From Pseudomonas fluorescens (GTDB taxonomy: Bacteria; Pseudomonadota; Gammaproteobacteria; Pseudomonadales; Pseudomonadaceae): a DNA stretch of 64,000 bases. Position numbers and translations under genes: made by a program. A model generated the notes under the pieces. It saw only the letters and a program-made list of their open reading frames with translations. It did not search any database and was not told the origin of the DNA. Below, one piece after another: positions 37,882 to 46,688 of this stretch. The DNA lies in contig NZ_MOBX01000005.1 of NCBI RefSeq assembly GCF_003732425.1, positions 248,001 to 312,000 of the forward strand, written 5' to 3'. The stretch's first letter is position 1; each line of letters starts with the position of its first letter.

Positions 37882-39093
37882 TTATTTGCGCATCCGCATC
37901 AATTCCGGCAAGCCGATCTTGAGCAACCGCGCCGTGCGGCTCTTCGCCAGTTCCTCAACGCCTTCATGCTCGGTCAAGCGGGCCATCTGCGCCGCCATGT
38001 TCATCACCAGTGCCTCGCGGGAATACACCCCGCCGCCGAGCTGGTAGACCGACGCAATCAACTCCCGCAGCTCCAGCGGCAATCGCCAGCGGGTGCGCAG
38101 GGCCGAACCGTAGGCCGCGCCGAACTCCGCCAGCGCATCGCCCACCTCCTCCCACTCATCCAGCTCTCCGCCGGCCTGTTTCCACTCCTGCAGACAACGC
38201 AGCAACGCCAGATCACCGAGGCGATGCAGCATGCCCGCGCAGTAACAGCGCTCCTGATCCAGATCGAGCAAACGCGCCAACGTGCGGGCATATTCGGCGG
38301 TGTGCAGCGACAGTCCCCAATAACGCTCGGCGTAGTCTGCCAGGCACGGATCACTGAGCCTGGCGCTGCGCTTGAGTGCCAGCCCCAGAATCAGGTTCAT
38401 GCTCTGTCCGGTGCCCAGGCGATGCAGGGCTTGAGCCAGTGTTTGCACCGGCGCGCCATGGTGCTGCGCCGCGCTGTTGGCTGCAGCGATCAGCACTGCC
38501 GTGATTTGTGGATCGGTCTTGATCTCATCTTCCAACAGCTTCAGATCCAGCCCGTTGGGATTGAGGCTGCGTTTCACCGCCACCTGCACATCGGTCATCA
38601 GCGGCGCACCATCGGCCAGCTCACGACGGCGCTCAAGGAATACCGACAAGGTCATGCCCGGCGCCAATGTCGGCACCTCACAGAGCACCTCTTCACCGGC
38701 ATTGAGCAACAAGCCCTGTAGTCGCTCGGTCAGGCTTTCCATGTTCAGTGGTTTGGTCAGATAGGCCGTCGGTGCCAACGGAATCGCTTCGCGCACGCTG
38801 GCGCTGTCGTTGCGGCTGCTCAGCAGAATGAACGGCAGCGGCGGGTTGCGTTTGCGCTGACGCACGCTGCGCAACACGTTCAAACCGTCGATGCCGGGTA
38901 ACTCCCAATCGACGATAGCGAGGTCATACGGTACTTCACTGAGCAATGACAGAGCTTGCTGCCCGTCGGCGCACAGGTCTATCCGTGCATCGCAACGCAC
39001 GTTCAGCAGCACTTGTTTGAGCAGGTCCCGGGACCACGGATCGGCCTCGGCAATCAGCACTCGGGGTACGGCGGGTAAATCAACGGCAGTCAT
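37882..39093 (-). CDS. Receiver-HDOD signalling protein
   Basis: About 403 residues from the ATG at 39093, with AGGGAG seven bases ahead; an ATG 12 codons earlier has none. The receiver domain carries phosphoacceptor Asp62 in AIVDWELPGIDG and the switch lysine in AYLTKPL. The C-terminal half (about 190-380) is an HDOD domain (LIAAANSAAQHHG, CYCAGMLHRLGDLALL), which lacks a full HD metal site. Such proteins link phosphorelays to cyclic-di-GMP or motility control. No kinase is adjacent. Confidence 0.85.
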   Translation of the reverse strand: MTAVDLPAVPRVLIAEADPWSRDLLKQVLLNVRCDARIDLCADGQQALSLLSEVPYDLAIVDWELPGIDGLNVLRSVRQRKRNPPLPFILLSSRNDSASVREAIPLAPTAYLTKPLNMESLTERLQGLLLNAGEEVLCEVPTLAPGMTLSVFLERRRELADGAPLMTDVQVAVKRSLNPNGLDLKLLEDEIKTDPQITAVLIAAANSAAQHHGAPVQTLAQALHRLGTGQSMNLILGLALKRSARLSDPCLADYAERYWGLSLHTAEYARTLARLLDLDQERCYCAGMLHRLGDLALLRCLQEWKQAGGELDEWEEVGDALAEFGAAYGSALRTRWRLPLELRELIASVYQLGGGVYSREALVMNMAAQMARLTEHEGVEELAKSRTARLLKIGLPELMRMRK

Positions 39094-39182
39094 GCGCGCT
39101 CTCCCTTGCAATGCCTGAACCTTAGCCAATGCTGGCCTTTCGATACAGCGCTAAAGCAATTGATATGTTCGCGGGGCGAAAA

Positions 39183-39205
39183 AAAACCCGCCGAAGCGGG
39201 TTTTT
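39183..39205. terminator. Bidirectional terminator below gabT
   Basis: AAAACCCGC pairs with GCGGGTTTT around a CGAA loop, with A and T tracts on both sides. It lies 26 bases past the gabT stop. Confidence 0.88.
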
Positions 39206-39230
39206 GTCTATCCGATCACAGCGACGGGGC

Positions 39231-40508
39231 TTACAGCTCCGAGAAGCACTCTTCGATGATCGCCAGACCTTTGTCCAGTTGCTCGTCCGGCGAGGTCAGC
39301 GGTACCAGTACGCGCAGAACGTTGCCGTAGGTGCCGCAGGACAGCAGGATCAGACCCTTGTCGCGCGCCTTGGCCACAACAGACGCCACTGCAGCCGCGT
39401 TTGGCTTGTGGCTGTCGCCGTTTTCGAACAGCTCGACCGCGATCATTGCGCCCAGGGCACGCACTTCGCCGATCACCGGATACTTGGCCTGGATAGCTTT
39501 CAGGCCAGTGACCAGACGCTCGCCGACAGCCTTGCAGCGATCCAGCAGTTGTTCTTCTTCGAACACTTCCATCACGGCCAGGGCCGCGGCGCAAGCGATC
39601 GGGCTACCGGCGTAGGTGCCGCCCAGGCCGCCTGGTGCGATGGCGTCCATGTATTCGGCTTTGCCGCAAACACCGGCGAGCGGGAAGCCGCCAGCGATGG
39701 ATTTGGCGAAAGTGGTCAGGTCGGCAGCAACGCCCATCTGTTCCATGGCGAAGAAAGTGCCGGTACGGCCAGCGCCAGTTTGTACTTCGTCAGCGATCAG
39801 CAGGATGCCGTGCTGGTCGCACAGAGCACGCAGACGCTTCATGAATTCCTTCGGCGCAACGTAGAAACCACCTTCACCCTGTACAGGCTCGATGATGATC
39901 GCGGCGATGTCTTTCGGCTCGGCGTCGTTCTTGAAGATGCGCTCGATGGAAGCGATCGAATCGTCGATGCTCACGCCGTGCAGTTCGTTCGGGTACAGCG
40001 CGCGGAAGATGCCGCCTGGCATCAGGCCCATGCCGGCCGAGTAAGGCACGACTTTACCGGTCAGGCCCAGGGTCATCATGGTGCGACCGTGGTAAGCGCC
40101 GGTGAACGCGATCACGCCGGCACGGCCAGTGGCGGCACGGGCAATTTTCACGGCGTTTTCCACGGCTTCGGAACCGGTGGTGACCAGCAGGGTTTTCTTG
40201 GCGAAATCACCCGGAACCTTGGCGTTGATTTTTTCGCACAGCTCAACGTACGGCTCGTAAGCCAGTACCTGGAAGCAGGTGTGGGTCAGCTTGTTCAGCT
40301 GTTCGGTCACGGCCGCGATGATTTTCGGGTGCACGTGGCCGGTGTTCAGCACGGCGATACCGCCAGCGAAGTCGATGAACTCACGACCTTCAACGTCAGT
40401 CACAGTAGCGTTCTTCGCCGATTCAGCGAAGATCGGGTGAATCTGGCCAACACCACGTGGAACAGCTGCGGTACGACGGGCCATCAGTTCAGCGTTAGTC
40501 TTGCTCAT
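39231..40508 (-). CDS. gabT: 4-aminobutyrate aminotransferase GabT
   Basis: A 425-residue class III aminotransferase from the ATG at 40508, which has AGGACT seven bases ahead. It moves the amino group of GABA to 2-oxoglutarate, giving succinate semialdehyde. The pyridoxal phosphate lysine is Lys269 in TTFAKSIAGGFPL and the ring-contacting Asp is Asp240 in IADEVQTGAGRTG. It lies downstream of gabD with a hairpin in the 185-base gap, so transcription may be shared but attenuated. Confidence 0.95.
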   Translation of the reverse strand: MSKTNAELMARRTAAVPRGVGQIHPIFAESAKNATVTDVEGREFIDFAGGIAVLNTGHVHPKIIAAVTEQLNKLTHTCFQVLAYEPYVELCEKINAKVPGDFAKKTLLVTTGSEAVENAVKIARAATGRAGVIAFTGAYHGRTMMTLGLTGKVVPYSAGMGLMPGGIFRALYPNELHGVSIDDSIASIERIFKNDAEPKDIAAIIIEPVQGEGGFYVAPKEFMKRLRALCDQHGILLIADEVQTGAGRTGTFFAMEQMGVAADLTTFAKSIAGGFPLAGVCGKAEYMDAIAPGGLGGTYAGSPIACAAALAVMEVFEEEQLLDRCKAVGERLVTGLKAIQAKYPVIGEVRALGAMIAVELFENGDSHKPNAAAVASVVAKARDKGLILLSCGTYGNVLRVLVPLTSPDEQLDKGLAIIEECFSEL

Positions 40509-40637
40509 TACAGTCCTCATTCGCCGCTCATCGGGCGGCGTGGTTCAAGGATTAAGCGGGAGAAATCGACGGTGGCAGCATGCGATGATCGACTGCCACG
40601 GCGTTTCTGGCCGCAGAGAAAATTCCGGTTTAAAACG

Positions 40638-40671
40638 ACGCAAAGGGACAGCGCTCTCGTGCCCTTTGCGT
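40638..40671 (-). terminator. Hairpin between gabD and gabT
   Basis: ACGCAAAGGG (40638-40647) and CCCTTTGCGT (40662-40671) form a perfect 10-base stem. On the minus strand the stem is followed by CGTTTTAAA. It may end most gabD transcripts or attenuate read-through into gabT. Confidence 0.65.
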
Positions 40672-40693
40672 TTGCAGCGATCTCTTACAGGGC

Positions 40694-42136
40694 TTAGATG
40701 CCCAGGCAGAGGTATTTGATTTCCAGGTAATCTTCGATGCCGTACTTGGAGCCTTCACGGCCCAGGCCCGAGGCCTTGATGCCGCCGAACGGCGCGACTT
40801 CGTTGGAGATCAGCCCGGTGTTGACGCCAACCATGCCGTATTCCAGCGCTTCCGCGACACGGAACACACGACCGAGGTCGCGAGCGTAGAAGTAGGAGGC
40901 CAGACCGAACTCGGTGTCGTTGGACATCGCGATCACTTCGGCTTCGTCTTTGAAGCGGAACAGCGGCGCCAGCGGACCGAAGGTTTCTTCCTTGGCCACA
41001 GCTGCGTTTTTCGGCACGTTGGTCAGGATGGTCGGCTCGAAGAAGTTGCCTTCCATTGGCTTGCCGCCAGCCAGCACGGTGGCGCCTTTGGCTACGGCGT
41101 CAGCGATGTGCTCTTGCACCTTGGCCACGGCTTTTTCGTCGATCAGCGGACCCGTGGTGGTGCCGTCTTCCAGACCGTTACCGATCTTCAGTTTGGCCAC
41201 GGCCACTTTCAGCTTCTCGGCGAACGCGTCGTAGACCGAGTCCTGAATGTACAAACGGTTGGCGCAGACGCAGGTCTGCCCGTTGTTGCGGTACTTGGAA
41301 ATGATCGCGCCTTCGACGGCCTTATCCAGGTCCGCGTCGTCGAACACGATGAACGGCGCGTTGCCGCCCAGTTCCAGCGAGACTTTCTTGATGTCCTTGG
41401 CGCATTCCGACATCAGCTGACGACCGATTTCGGTCGAGCCGGTGAAGGACAGCTTGCGCACGATCGGGTTGCTGGTCAGCTCGCTGCCGATGTCGCCAGC
41501 GCTGCCGGAGACCACGCTGAACACGCCCGCAGGAATACCCGCGCGCTGAGCCAGTTCGGCCAAGGCGAAAGCGGAAAACGGCGTTTGCGAAGCAGGCTTG
41601 AGCACCATGGTGCAACCGGCAGCCAGCGCCGGGCCGGCTTTACGAGTGATCATCGCCGCCGGGAAGTTCCACGGAGTGATAGCTGCGGTCACGCCGATCG
41701 GCTGCTTGATTACGATCAGGCGCTTGTCTGGCTGGTGGCCCGGAATCACGTCACCGTAGATGCGCTTGGCTTCTTCGGCGAACCACTCGATGAACGAAGC
41801 GGCGTAAACGATTTCGCCTTTGGCTTCGGCCAGCGGCTTGCCCTGCTCGAGGGTCATCAGGCGCGCGAGGTCGTCCTGGTTCTCGATCATCAGCTCGAAC
41901 CAGCGACGCAGCTTGCCGGCACGCTCTTTGGCGGTCAGGGCACGCCAGGCCGGCAGCGCCTTGTCAGCGGCTTCGATGGCACGGCGGGTTTCGGCGGCGC
42001 CCATTTTTGGCACGGTACCGAGGATTTCGCCGGTGGCCGGGTTGTTGACCTTGATCGTCTGACCGTTGTCCGCATCGACCCAAGCGCCATCAATGAAGGC
42101 TTGCTGGCGGAACAACAGGGTGTCTTTAAGCTGCAT
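40694..42136 (-). CDS. gabD: Succinate-semialdehyde dehydrogenase GabD
   Basis: A 480-residue NAD(P)-dependent aldehyde dehydrogenase from the ATG at 42136, which has AAGGAAA eight bases ahead; the frame stays open far upstream without support. It oxidises succinate semialdehyde from GabT to succinate. The nucleophile is Cys289 in NGQTCVCANR, the general base Glu255 in LELGGNAPF, and the cofactor loop is FTGSTEIGR (231-239). The second cysteine two residues after the nucleophile is typical of bacterial GabD. Confidence 0.95.
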   Translation of the reverse strand: MQLKDTLLFRQQAFIDGAWVDADNGQTIKVNNPATGEILGTVPKMGAAETRRAIEAADKALPAWRALTAKERAGKLRRWFELMIENQDDLARLMTLEQGKPLAEAKGEIVYAASFIEWFAEEAKRIYGDVIPGHQPDKRLIVIKQPIGVTAAITPWNFPAAMITRKAGPALAAGCTMVLKPASQTPFSAFALAELAQRAGIPAGVFSVVSGSAGDIGSELTSNPIVRKLSFTGSTEIGRQLMSECAKDIKKVSLELGGNAPFIVFDDADLDKAVEGAIISKYRNNGQTCVCANRLYIQDSVYDAFAEKLKVAVAKLKIGNGLEDGTTTGPLIDEKAVAKVQEHIADAVAKGATVLAGGKPMEGNFFEPTILTNVPKNAAVAKEETFGPLAPLFRFKDEAEVIAMSNDTEFGLASYFYARDLGRVFRVAEALEYGMVGVNTGLISNEVAPFGGIKASGLGREGSKYGIEDYLEIKYLCLGI

Positions 42137-42578
42137 GTCGGCTTTCCTTAACAGCACCGCGGCCTGCGCGGAGCAAATTATGATTGTAGAAAGGCGCCTC
42201 GCAAGGCTGCCGTCAGGGAAATCAGTGACCGGGTGTGGCGCATCGACAGTGCACGATTCGAAACACCGGCGCTTCAACGCCCGGTCAACGAGCGTTTGAA
42301 ATCTCAAACGGATCGTAGGATCAAAGGGGTTAAAGGACAATAGGTCGTTCGAAAAAAAGAACAAAAACGGCGTGTTTGTGGAATTTTTCAGATCAACGAG
42401 CCTAAAGCCTCTGCCGCAGCAAAACCATAGAACAGTCCCGCGAAAGCGCCAAGCGAGGGTTTTGCAGGACGTTACCGCTTTATGGAATACCGCGATTTGC
42501 GCCGACACGCGCACTGACAATACCTGCTCAAACCCAGCATGGACGCCCCGAGCCGACCTAGGTATGATGTCGCCCGCT
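42137..42578. other. Gene-free region between gabD and tRNA-Arg
   Basis: No coding region is supported in these 442 bases, though the gabD frame stays open through part of them. It must hold the gabD promoter. The only clear structure is the inverted repeat CGTTTGA-AATC-TCAAACG (42293-42310), an 18-base operator-like site. The tRNA promoter should lie just before 42579. Confidence 0.5.
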
Positions 42579-42655
42579 GCACCAGTAGCTCAGCTGGATA
42601 GAGTACTGCCCTCCGAAGGCAGGGGTCGTGGGTTCGAATCCCGCCTGGTGCACCA
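42579..42655 (+). tRNA. tRNA-Arg, anticodon CCG
   Basis: A 77-base tRNA with encoded CCA. The acceptor stem pairs GCACCAG with CTGGTGC. The anticodon stem CTGCC/GGCAG encloses the loop CTCCGAA, giving anticodon CCG, which reads CGG codons. The T arm GTGGGTTCGAATCCCGC is standard. A strong terminator follows 15 bases later, so it is a single-gene unit. Confidence 0.97.
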
Positions 42656-42669
42656 TTGATTTAAACGAG

Positions 42670-42700
42670 AAAGCCCCGGACTGTGATGGTCCGGGGCTTT
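42670..42700. terminator. Rho-independent terminator after tRNA-Arg
   Basis: A perfect 12-base stem pairs AAAGCCCCGGAC (42670-42681) with GTCCGGGGCTTT (42689-42700), followed by TTTT. It serves the tRNA and probably also the small acidic gene on the other strand. Confidence 0.92.
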
Positions 42701-42732
42701 TTTGTGGGCGTTGCAAAAGCACCTGAACGACG

Positions 42733-42942
42733 TCACTCCGTCGTCCAGTCGAACTCGTCGTAATCATCGTCGTCTTCTTCCTCCTCAACCTCCTCTTCAA
42801 AAACGTCGTCTTCATCAACGACATCCTCTTCCGACTGGTTAAGCAGAAACTCCTTACGCGTCTCGGTAATCGCACGCCGCATCTCTTCGCCCTTGTCCGG
42901 GCAGTTGAGCAGTTGGGCAATGCGGTCAATTTTTGCTGCCAC
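42733..42942 (-). CDS. Small acidic protein, unknown function
   Basis: I do not recognise a family. The chosen GTG at 42942 has an ideal GGAGG five bases ahead; the longer reading to 43002 would need an unsupported TTG. It gives 69 residues. The first half is amphipathic helical ([31 protein letters not shown]). The second half is almost entirely Asp/Glu ([20 protein letters not shown]), giving a very low isoelectric point. Such tails can mimic DNA or bind basic proteins, but no role is shown. It lies 80 bases below the anti-sigma gene. Confidence 0.7.
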   Translation of the reverse strand: MAAKIDRIAQLLNCPDKGEEMRRAITETRKEFLLNQSEEDVVDEDDVFEEEVEEEEDDDDYDEFDWTTE

Positions 42943-43022
42943 GTTGTCCTCCAGCGCATTGGCAATAGCCCGATAGTGCGCGTTTTTGCAGGGCAATGCC
43001 AAATGGCTGGGGGATCAGGCGT

Positions 43023-43613
43023 TCATTTTTTCTGCAACTGTAGGAGTCGAGCGTCGAGATCGGCGTTCGGGTAGCGTTTGTGCAGGTTGTTGAACAGGCT
43101 GTCGGCGGCCTGCGATTGACCGGATTCGCGCAGGCGCAAGACTTCGCGCAGTTGCGCGTCGAGGCCATTGGCCGGGGCTGCGGCGCGTTTGCTGACTTTG
43201 GCTTCGTCAGCGCTGATTACTTCGCTTTGCAGCGGCGCGGCCATTTCCGCCATTGGCGCGGGCGCGGCCATGCCACCGGCGGGTGCTGACAATGCTTCGG
43301 GGGCTTGTTTACGCATCAGCGGTGCGGCGGGTTTGGCAGCCGGGGCGAAGTCGAATTGCCCTTGCGGCTCGGGCGCGCGTTGTACCAGCGATAACATCAG
43401 GGCGACACCAACGAGACTGGCGAACGCCACTTGCCAGCGTGGTTTACGGCAGGCGTCGAGCCAGCGTTGCCACAAGCCTGGCTGCGATGGCGGGGTTTCG
43501 CGACGGGCAGCCTCGCGAATAAACGCATCAAGGTGTACGGGTGGCTCGGCATGCTGTTGCTCGCGGTAATGCTTGAGCAGTTGTTCTTCGGGATTCTGGC
43601 GGGCGTCAGTCAT
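43023..43613 (-). CDS. Putative anti-sigma factor, single-pass membrane protein
   Basis: A 196-residue protein with a cytoplasmic N-terminal segment, one membrane helix near residues 60-78 (WQVAFASLVGVALMLSLV) and a Pro/Ala/Met-rich periplasmic part ending in a helical repeat-like tail (GQSQAADSLFNNLHKRYPNAD). It overlaps the ECF sigma gene by four bases (ATGA). Position and topology are those of a membrane anti-sigma factor. It lacks a clear zinc-binding HxxxCxxC motif, so it would belong to a non-ZAS group. Confidence 0.68.
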   Translation of the reverse strand: MTDARQNPEEQLLKHYREQQHAEPPVHLDAFIREAARRETPPSQPGLWQRWLDACRKPRWQVAFASLVGVALMLSLVQRAPEPQGQFDFAPAAKPAAPLMRKQAPEALSAPAGGMAAPAPMAEMAAPLQSEVISADEAKVSKRAAAPANGLDAQLREVLRLRESGQSQAADSLFNNLHKRYPNADLDARLLQLQKK

Positions 43614-44221
43614 GTCAGTACCTCCTCGGCCAGCAGCCGACGCAGTTTTTGCTGGGCGTAGCGCAAGCGGCTTTTGACGGTTTCCAGCGGTGTTTCGGTG
43701 AGGCTGGCGATTTGTGCCAGGTCGAGGTCGCCGTGGGCGCGCAGCAGGAACACTTCGCGTTGGTCGGCGGGCAGGGTTTGCAGGGCGCTTTCCAGGCGCT
43801 GGCTGTCACGGCTGAGAGTCAGCAGTTGTTCGGGATCATTTGCCTCATCGCTGATCGCGTGATTTTGCTCCTCGTAGCTTTCGTGCAGCGGTTGCCGGGC
43901 GCCGTGTTTGCGCCAGTGGTCGATGAGGCGATTGCGGGCAATCTGGAACAGCCACGTGCGAAATGTCGCCCGGCCTTGTGGCTGACTGGTGCTGCGGATC
44001 AGGCTCAGCCAGGTTTCCTGAAACACTTCGTCGGCCAGTTCCGCTTTGCCGCTCAAGCCGAGCAGAAACCGATACAGCCCCTGCCGATGGCGCGCGTACA
44101 AGATCTCGAACGCCGCGCCGTCGCCCGCGCGGTAACGCGCCAGCAGCGATTCATCGCTGCTGGCGGTTGAGCTGTCTGCCGAGGCAAACAACTGACTGAT
44201 GAAGCCTTTCAGACGACTCAC
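43610..44221 (-). CDS. ECF-type RNA polymerase sigma factor
   Basis: A 203-residue sigma-70 family factor starting with GTG directly after the stop of the vWA gene. Region 2 is FEILYARHRQGLYRFLLGL to FRTWLFQIARNRLIDHWR and region 4 is LPADQREVFLLRAHGDLDLAQIASLTETPLETVKSRLRYA. It has no region 1 or 3. It is in one operon with an upstream vWA lipoprotein and a downstream membrane protein that is probably its anti-sigma factor. Confidence 0.9.
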   Translation of the reverse strand: MSRLKGFISQLFASADSSTASSDESLLARYRAGDGAAFEILYARHRQGLYRFLLGLSGKAELADEVFQETWLSLIRSTSQPQGRATFRTWLFQIARNRLIDHWRKHGARQPLHESYEEQNHAISDEANDPEQLLTLSRDSQRLESALQTLPADQREVFLLRAHGDLDLAQIASLTETPLETVKSRLRYAQQKLRRLLAEEVLT

Positions 44222-45901
44222 TTACTCAATCCGTCGTTCAGTGGCCAGCGCGTTCGAAGCGCTCGAGGTGCGCAGACTTTGCGCCAGTTCGACCAATTGC
44301 ACGAACTCATTGCGCAATCCGAAGCGGTCATCGCCGCGTGCGCCACGGGCCAATGCTTCGGTGTCTTTCAGGCTGAAGTCGCCGGTATAACGGCCGTCCT
44401 TGAGCTGCTGGGAGAACGCGGCCACGGCGGCGGCAAAACGCAGATCTTCGCTGGCGGTTGCAACCTGATTGGCGATAGGTCGTTCAATCAGCAGACTTTT
44501 CCCACCTTCAGGTTGTTGATAGCGCACACGCAGCATCGCCAATTCTCCGTTCTTCGCGGAAACAACCGGCTCCGACTTGGCGTAACGCAACGGCTCCAAC
44601 CAGCCCTTCTCACCTGCCGGAACAATTTCGTACAGCGCGGTCACCGTGTGTCCTGCGCCGATTTCACCCGCATCGACTTTGTCATTGCTGAAATCCTCAC
44701 GCTTCAAAGCACGGTTCTCGTAGCCAAGCAGGCGATATTCGCTGACCTGCGCCGGGTTGAATTCCACCTGCAATTTGACGTTTTTTGCCACCACGGCGAG
44801 GGTCGAGCTCAATTGATCCACCAACACTTTGCGCGCCTCACGCAGGTTGTCGATGTAGGCGTAGTTACCGTCGCCGGCGTCGGCCAGTTGTTCCATCAAG
44901 TGTTCATTGTAGTTATCCACACCGAAACCCAGGGTCGTCAGGGAAATCCCGGTTTTGCGTTTATCCACAGCCATTTGCTTGAGGCTGTCGAAGTCGCTGA
45001 TGCCGACATTGAAGTCTCCGTCGGTGGCCAGCAGGATGCGATTGATGCCTTTGGGGATGAGGGCCTGCTGTGCCATTTGGTAAGCCAGTTCGATACCGGA
45101 GGCTCCTGCGGTCGAACCGCCGGCGGTCAATTGCTCGATGGCGGTACGAATTTTCGCTTTCTCGCGTCCGGAAGTCGGCTCCAGTACCACTCTCGATTCA
45201 CCGGCATACACCACCAGCGAAACGCGATCCTGATCGCGCAACTGATCAACCAGCAATTTCAGCGTGCTTTTGACCATCGGCAGGCCTTCGCGGCGATCCA
45301 TCGAGCCGGACACATCGACCAGAAACACCAGATTAGCCGGGGCCAGTTCCGTCACGGCGCGGTCGGAAGCCTTGATGCCGATGCGCAGTAACCGCGTGTG
45401 CGGGTTCCACGGTGAAGCGGCCAGTTCAGTGGTCACGCCAAACGGCGAGCCATCGCTGGGCAACGCGTAATCGTAGGGGAAGTAATTGACCATTTCCTCC
45501 AGTCGCACCGCACCTTCCGGTGGCAGCCGGCCTTGATTGAGCAAACGGCGGACATTGGCGTAGGCACCCGTGTCGACATCAGCGCTGAAGGTTGAAACCG
45601 GGGTTTCGGCGACACTGTGGATCGGGTTGTCGGCCAGCGCCTGATACTGCTCGCGCGGCTCGTCACGGTAGCCCTGTGGATAACTGTCTGCGCCGGGCAT
45701 CGCGGCGAAACTGGCGATCGGTGACGGACGCGCCAAGCGCTTGGCCATCGCCCCGCCCGCCATGACGGCTTCCTGCTGAACCAACGCTTCTGGCTGCGCC
45801 GTGGGTGGTACCGCTGCGGAGTCCGATGTGGACGAAGCACCGCAACCAGCGAGCGCCAGCAGCACACCGACCGCAACAGGACGCAAAAGAGAATGAGACA
45901 T
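44222..45901 (-). CDS. YfbK-like von Willebrand factor A lipoprotein
   Basis: About 559 residues from the ATG at 45901, with GAGG about nine bases ahead. A lipobox (LLALAGC) predicts lipidation. The vWA N-terminal domain (about 95-185, FSADVDTGAYANVRRLLNQG) precedes a vWA domain whose metal site DVSGSMD is intact (about 205), then a DUF3520-type C-terminal domain. The metal site suggests Mg-dependent protein binding at the envelope. It is the first gene of a tight operon with a sigma/anti-sigma pair, so it may feed the envelope signal. Its partner is unknown. Confidence 0.85.
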   Translation of the reverse strand: MSHSLLRPVAVGVLLALAGCGASSTSDSAAVPPTAQPEALVQQEAVMAGGAMAKRLARPSPIASFAAMPGADSYPQGYRDEPREQYQALADNPIHSVAETPVSTFSADVDTGAYANVRRLLNQGRLPPEGAVRLEEMVNYFPYDYALPSDGSPFGVTTELAASPWNPHTRLLRIGIKASDRAVTELAPANLVFLVDVSGSMDRREGLPMVKSTLKLLVDQLRDQDRVSLVVYAGESRVVLEPTSGREKAKIRTAIEQLTAGGSTAGASGIELAYQMAQQALIPKGINRILLATDGDFNVGISDFDSLKQMAVDKRKTGISLTTLGFGVDNYNEHLMEQLADAGDGNYAYIDNLREARKVLVDQLSSTLAVVAKNVKLQVEFNPAQVSEYRLLGYENRALKREDFSNDKVDAGEIGAGHTVTALYEIVPAGEKGWLEPLRYAKSEPVVSAKNGELAMLRVRYQQPEGGKSLLIERPIANQVATASEDLRFAAAVAAFSQQLKDGRYTGDFSLKDTEALARGARGDDRFGLRNEFVQLVELAQSLRTSSASNALATERRIE

Positions 45902-45988
45902 GGGGGCTGACCTCGGGATGAAATTGATCATTCATCCACTGAGACGGGCAGCCCTTTCAGTTCGGGTTAAACGCCGCGAAAAAAATCT

Positions 45989-46549
45989 TCAGCGGTGATA
46001 ACGGCGCACCGCACTGCTGTTGCGCAGCACATGGCCTTTGATTTTTTCCATCAGCTCGGCACGGGTCAAACCGGCGGGCAAGGCGTCCGGCGCCAGATCC
46101 AGCGCGTAGATCTGGATGATGTAGTGATGCGCACTGTCGCCCACTGGCGGGCACGGCCCCATGTAATGGGTGTTGCCCTTGCTGTTGGTGCCGCCAACGC
46201 CTTCCAGCGCGGATTTGGCACCGACGCCCGCCGCAATCTGGTGCGTGGTGGACTTGATGCCGTAGTGAATCCAGTGATCGACGCCCAGGCCTTTCTGGCC
46301 GTCCGGGTCGTGCATGACGATCGCGTAGCTCTGAGTGCCGGCAGGCCCCGCGTTCCAGCTCAGCGCCGGCGACTGGTTCTTGCCGCCGCAACCAGGCGCA
46401 TCGCTGGCCGCGGACGAGGTGAACAGGCGGTTATCGGAAACACCCGGGATGCTCAGGGTGAAACGCTCTTGGGCCTGCGCCGGAAACTGCACGCAAAGGG
46501 TGACGGCGAGGGCCGCCAGCCATGGGTTGAGAGAGGTCAATCGGGTCAT
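45989..46549 (-). CDS. Periplasmic PEBP protein (YbhB/YbcL, Raf-kinase-inhibitor-like)
   Basis: About 186 residues from the ATG at 46549; the frame upstream runs into the divergent gene. The signal peptide ends near AQA-QER. The phosphatidylethanolamine-binding fold shows NQSPALSWN, YAIVMHDPDG, HWIHYGI and YMGPCPPVGDSAHHYIIQIYAL. Bacterial members have uncertain roles, with small-ligand or protease-inhibitor functions proposed. Two cysteines (in APGCGGK and GPCPP) could form a disulfide after export. It diverges from the Rieske-flavoprotein gene. Confidence 0.85.
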   Translation of the reverse strand: MTRLTSLNPWLAALAVTLCVQFPAQAQERFTLSIPGVSDNRLFTSSAASDAPGCGGKNQSPALSWNAGPAGTQSYAIVMHDPDGQKGLGVDHWIHYGIKSTTHQIAAGVGAKSALEGVGGTNSKGNTHYMGPCPPVGDSAHHYIIQIYALDLAPDALPAGLTRAELMEKIKGHVLRNSSAVRRYHR

Positions 46550-46688
46550 TCCGGGAGCACCTTGTGCAGTTGGGCCGTCGTCGGCCTGCAAACTATAGCT
46601 GTACCGTTCGTGCCATGGCAGTAGCAAATGGCTGAACCTCGCACTCCCGCGCAAACTCACAAGAGAAATGCCCGCGAGGAAGCCGCTC

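Noticed and set aside
42137..42520. Upstream extension of gabD by 128 residues
   Set aside because: The ATG at 42136 has a good ribosome site and gives the normal 480-residue length. The extension resembles no domain.
42579..42655. tRNA-Arg as an attachment site for an integrated element
   Set aside because: No integrase, no repeated 3' tRNA end and no change to foreign-looking genes follows within the window.
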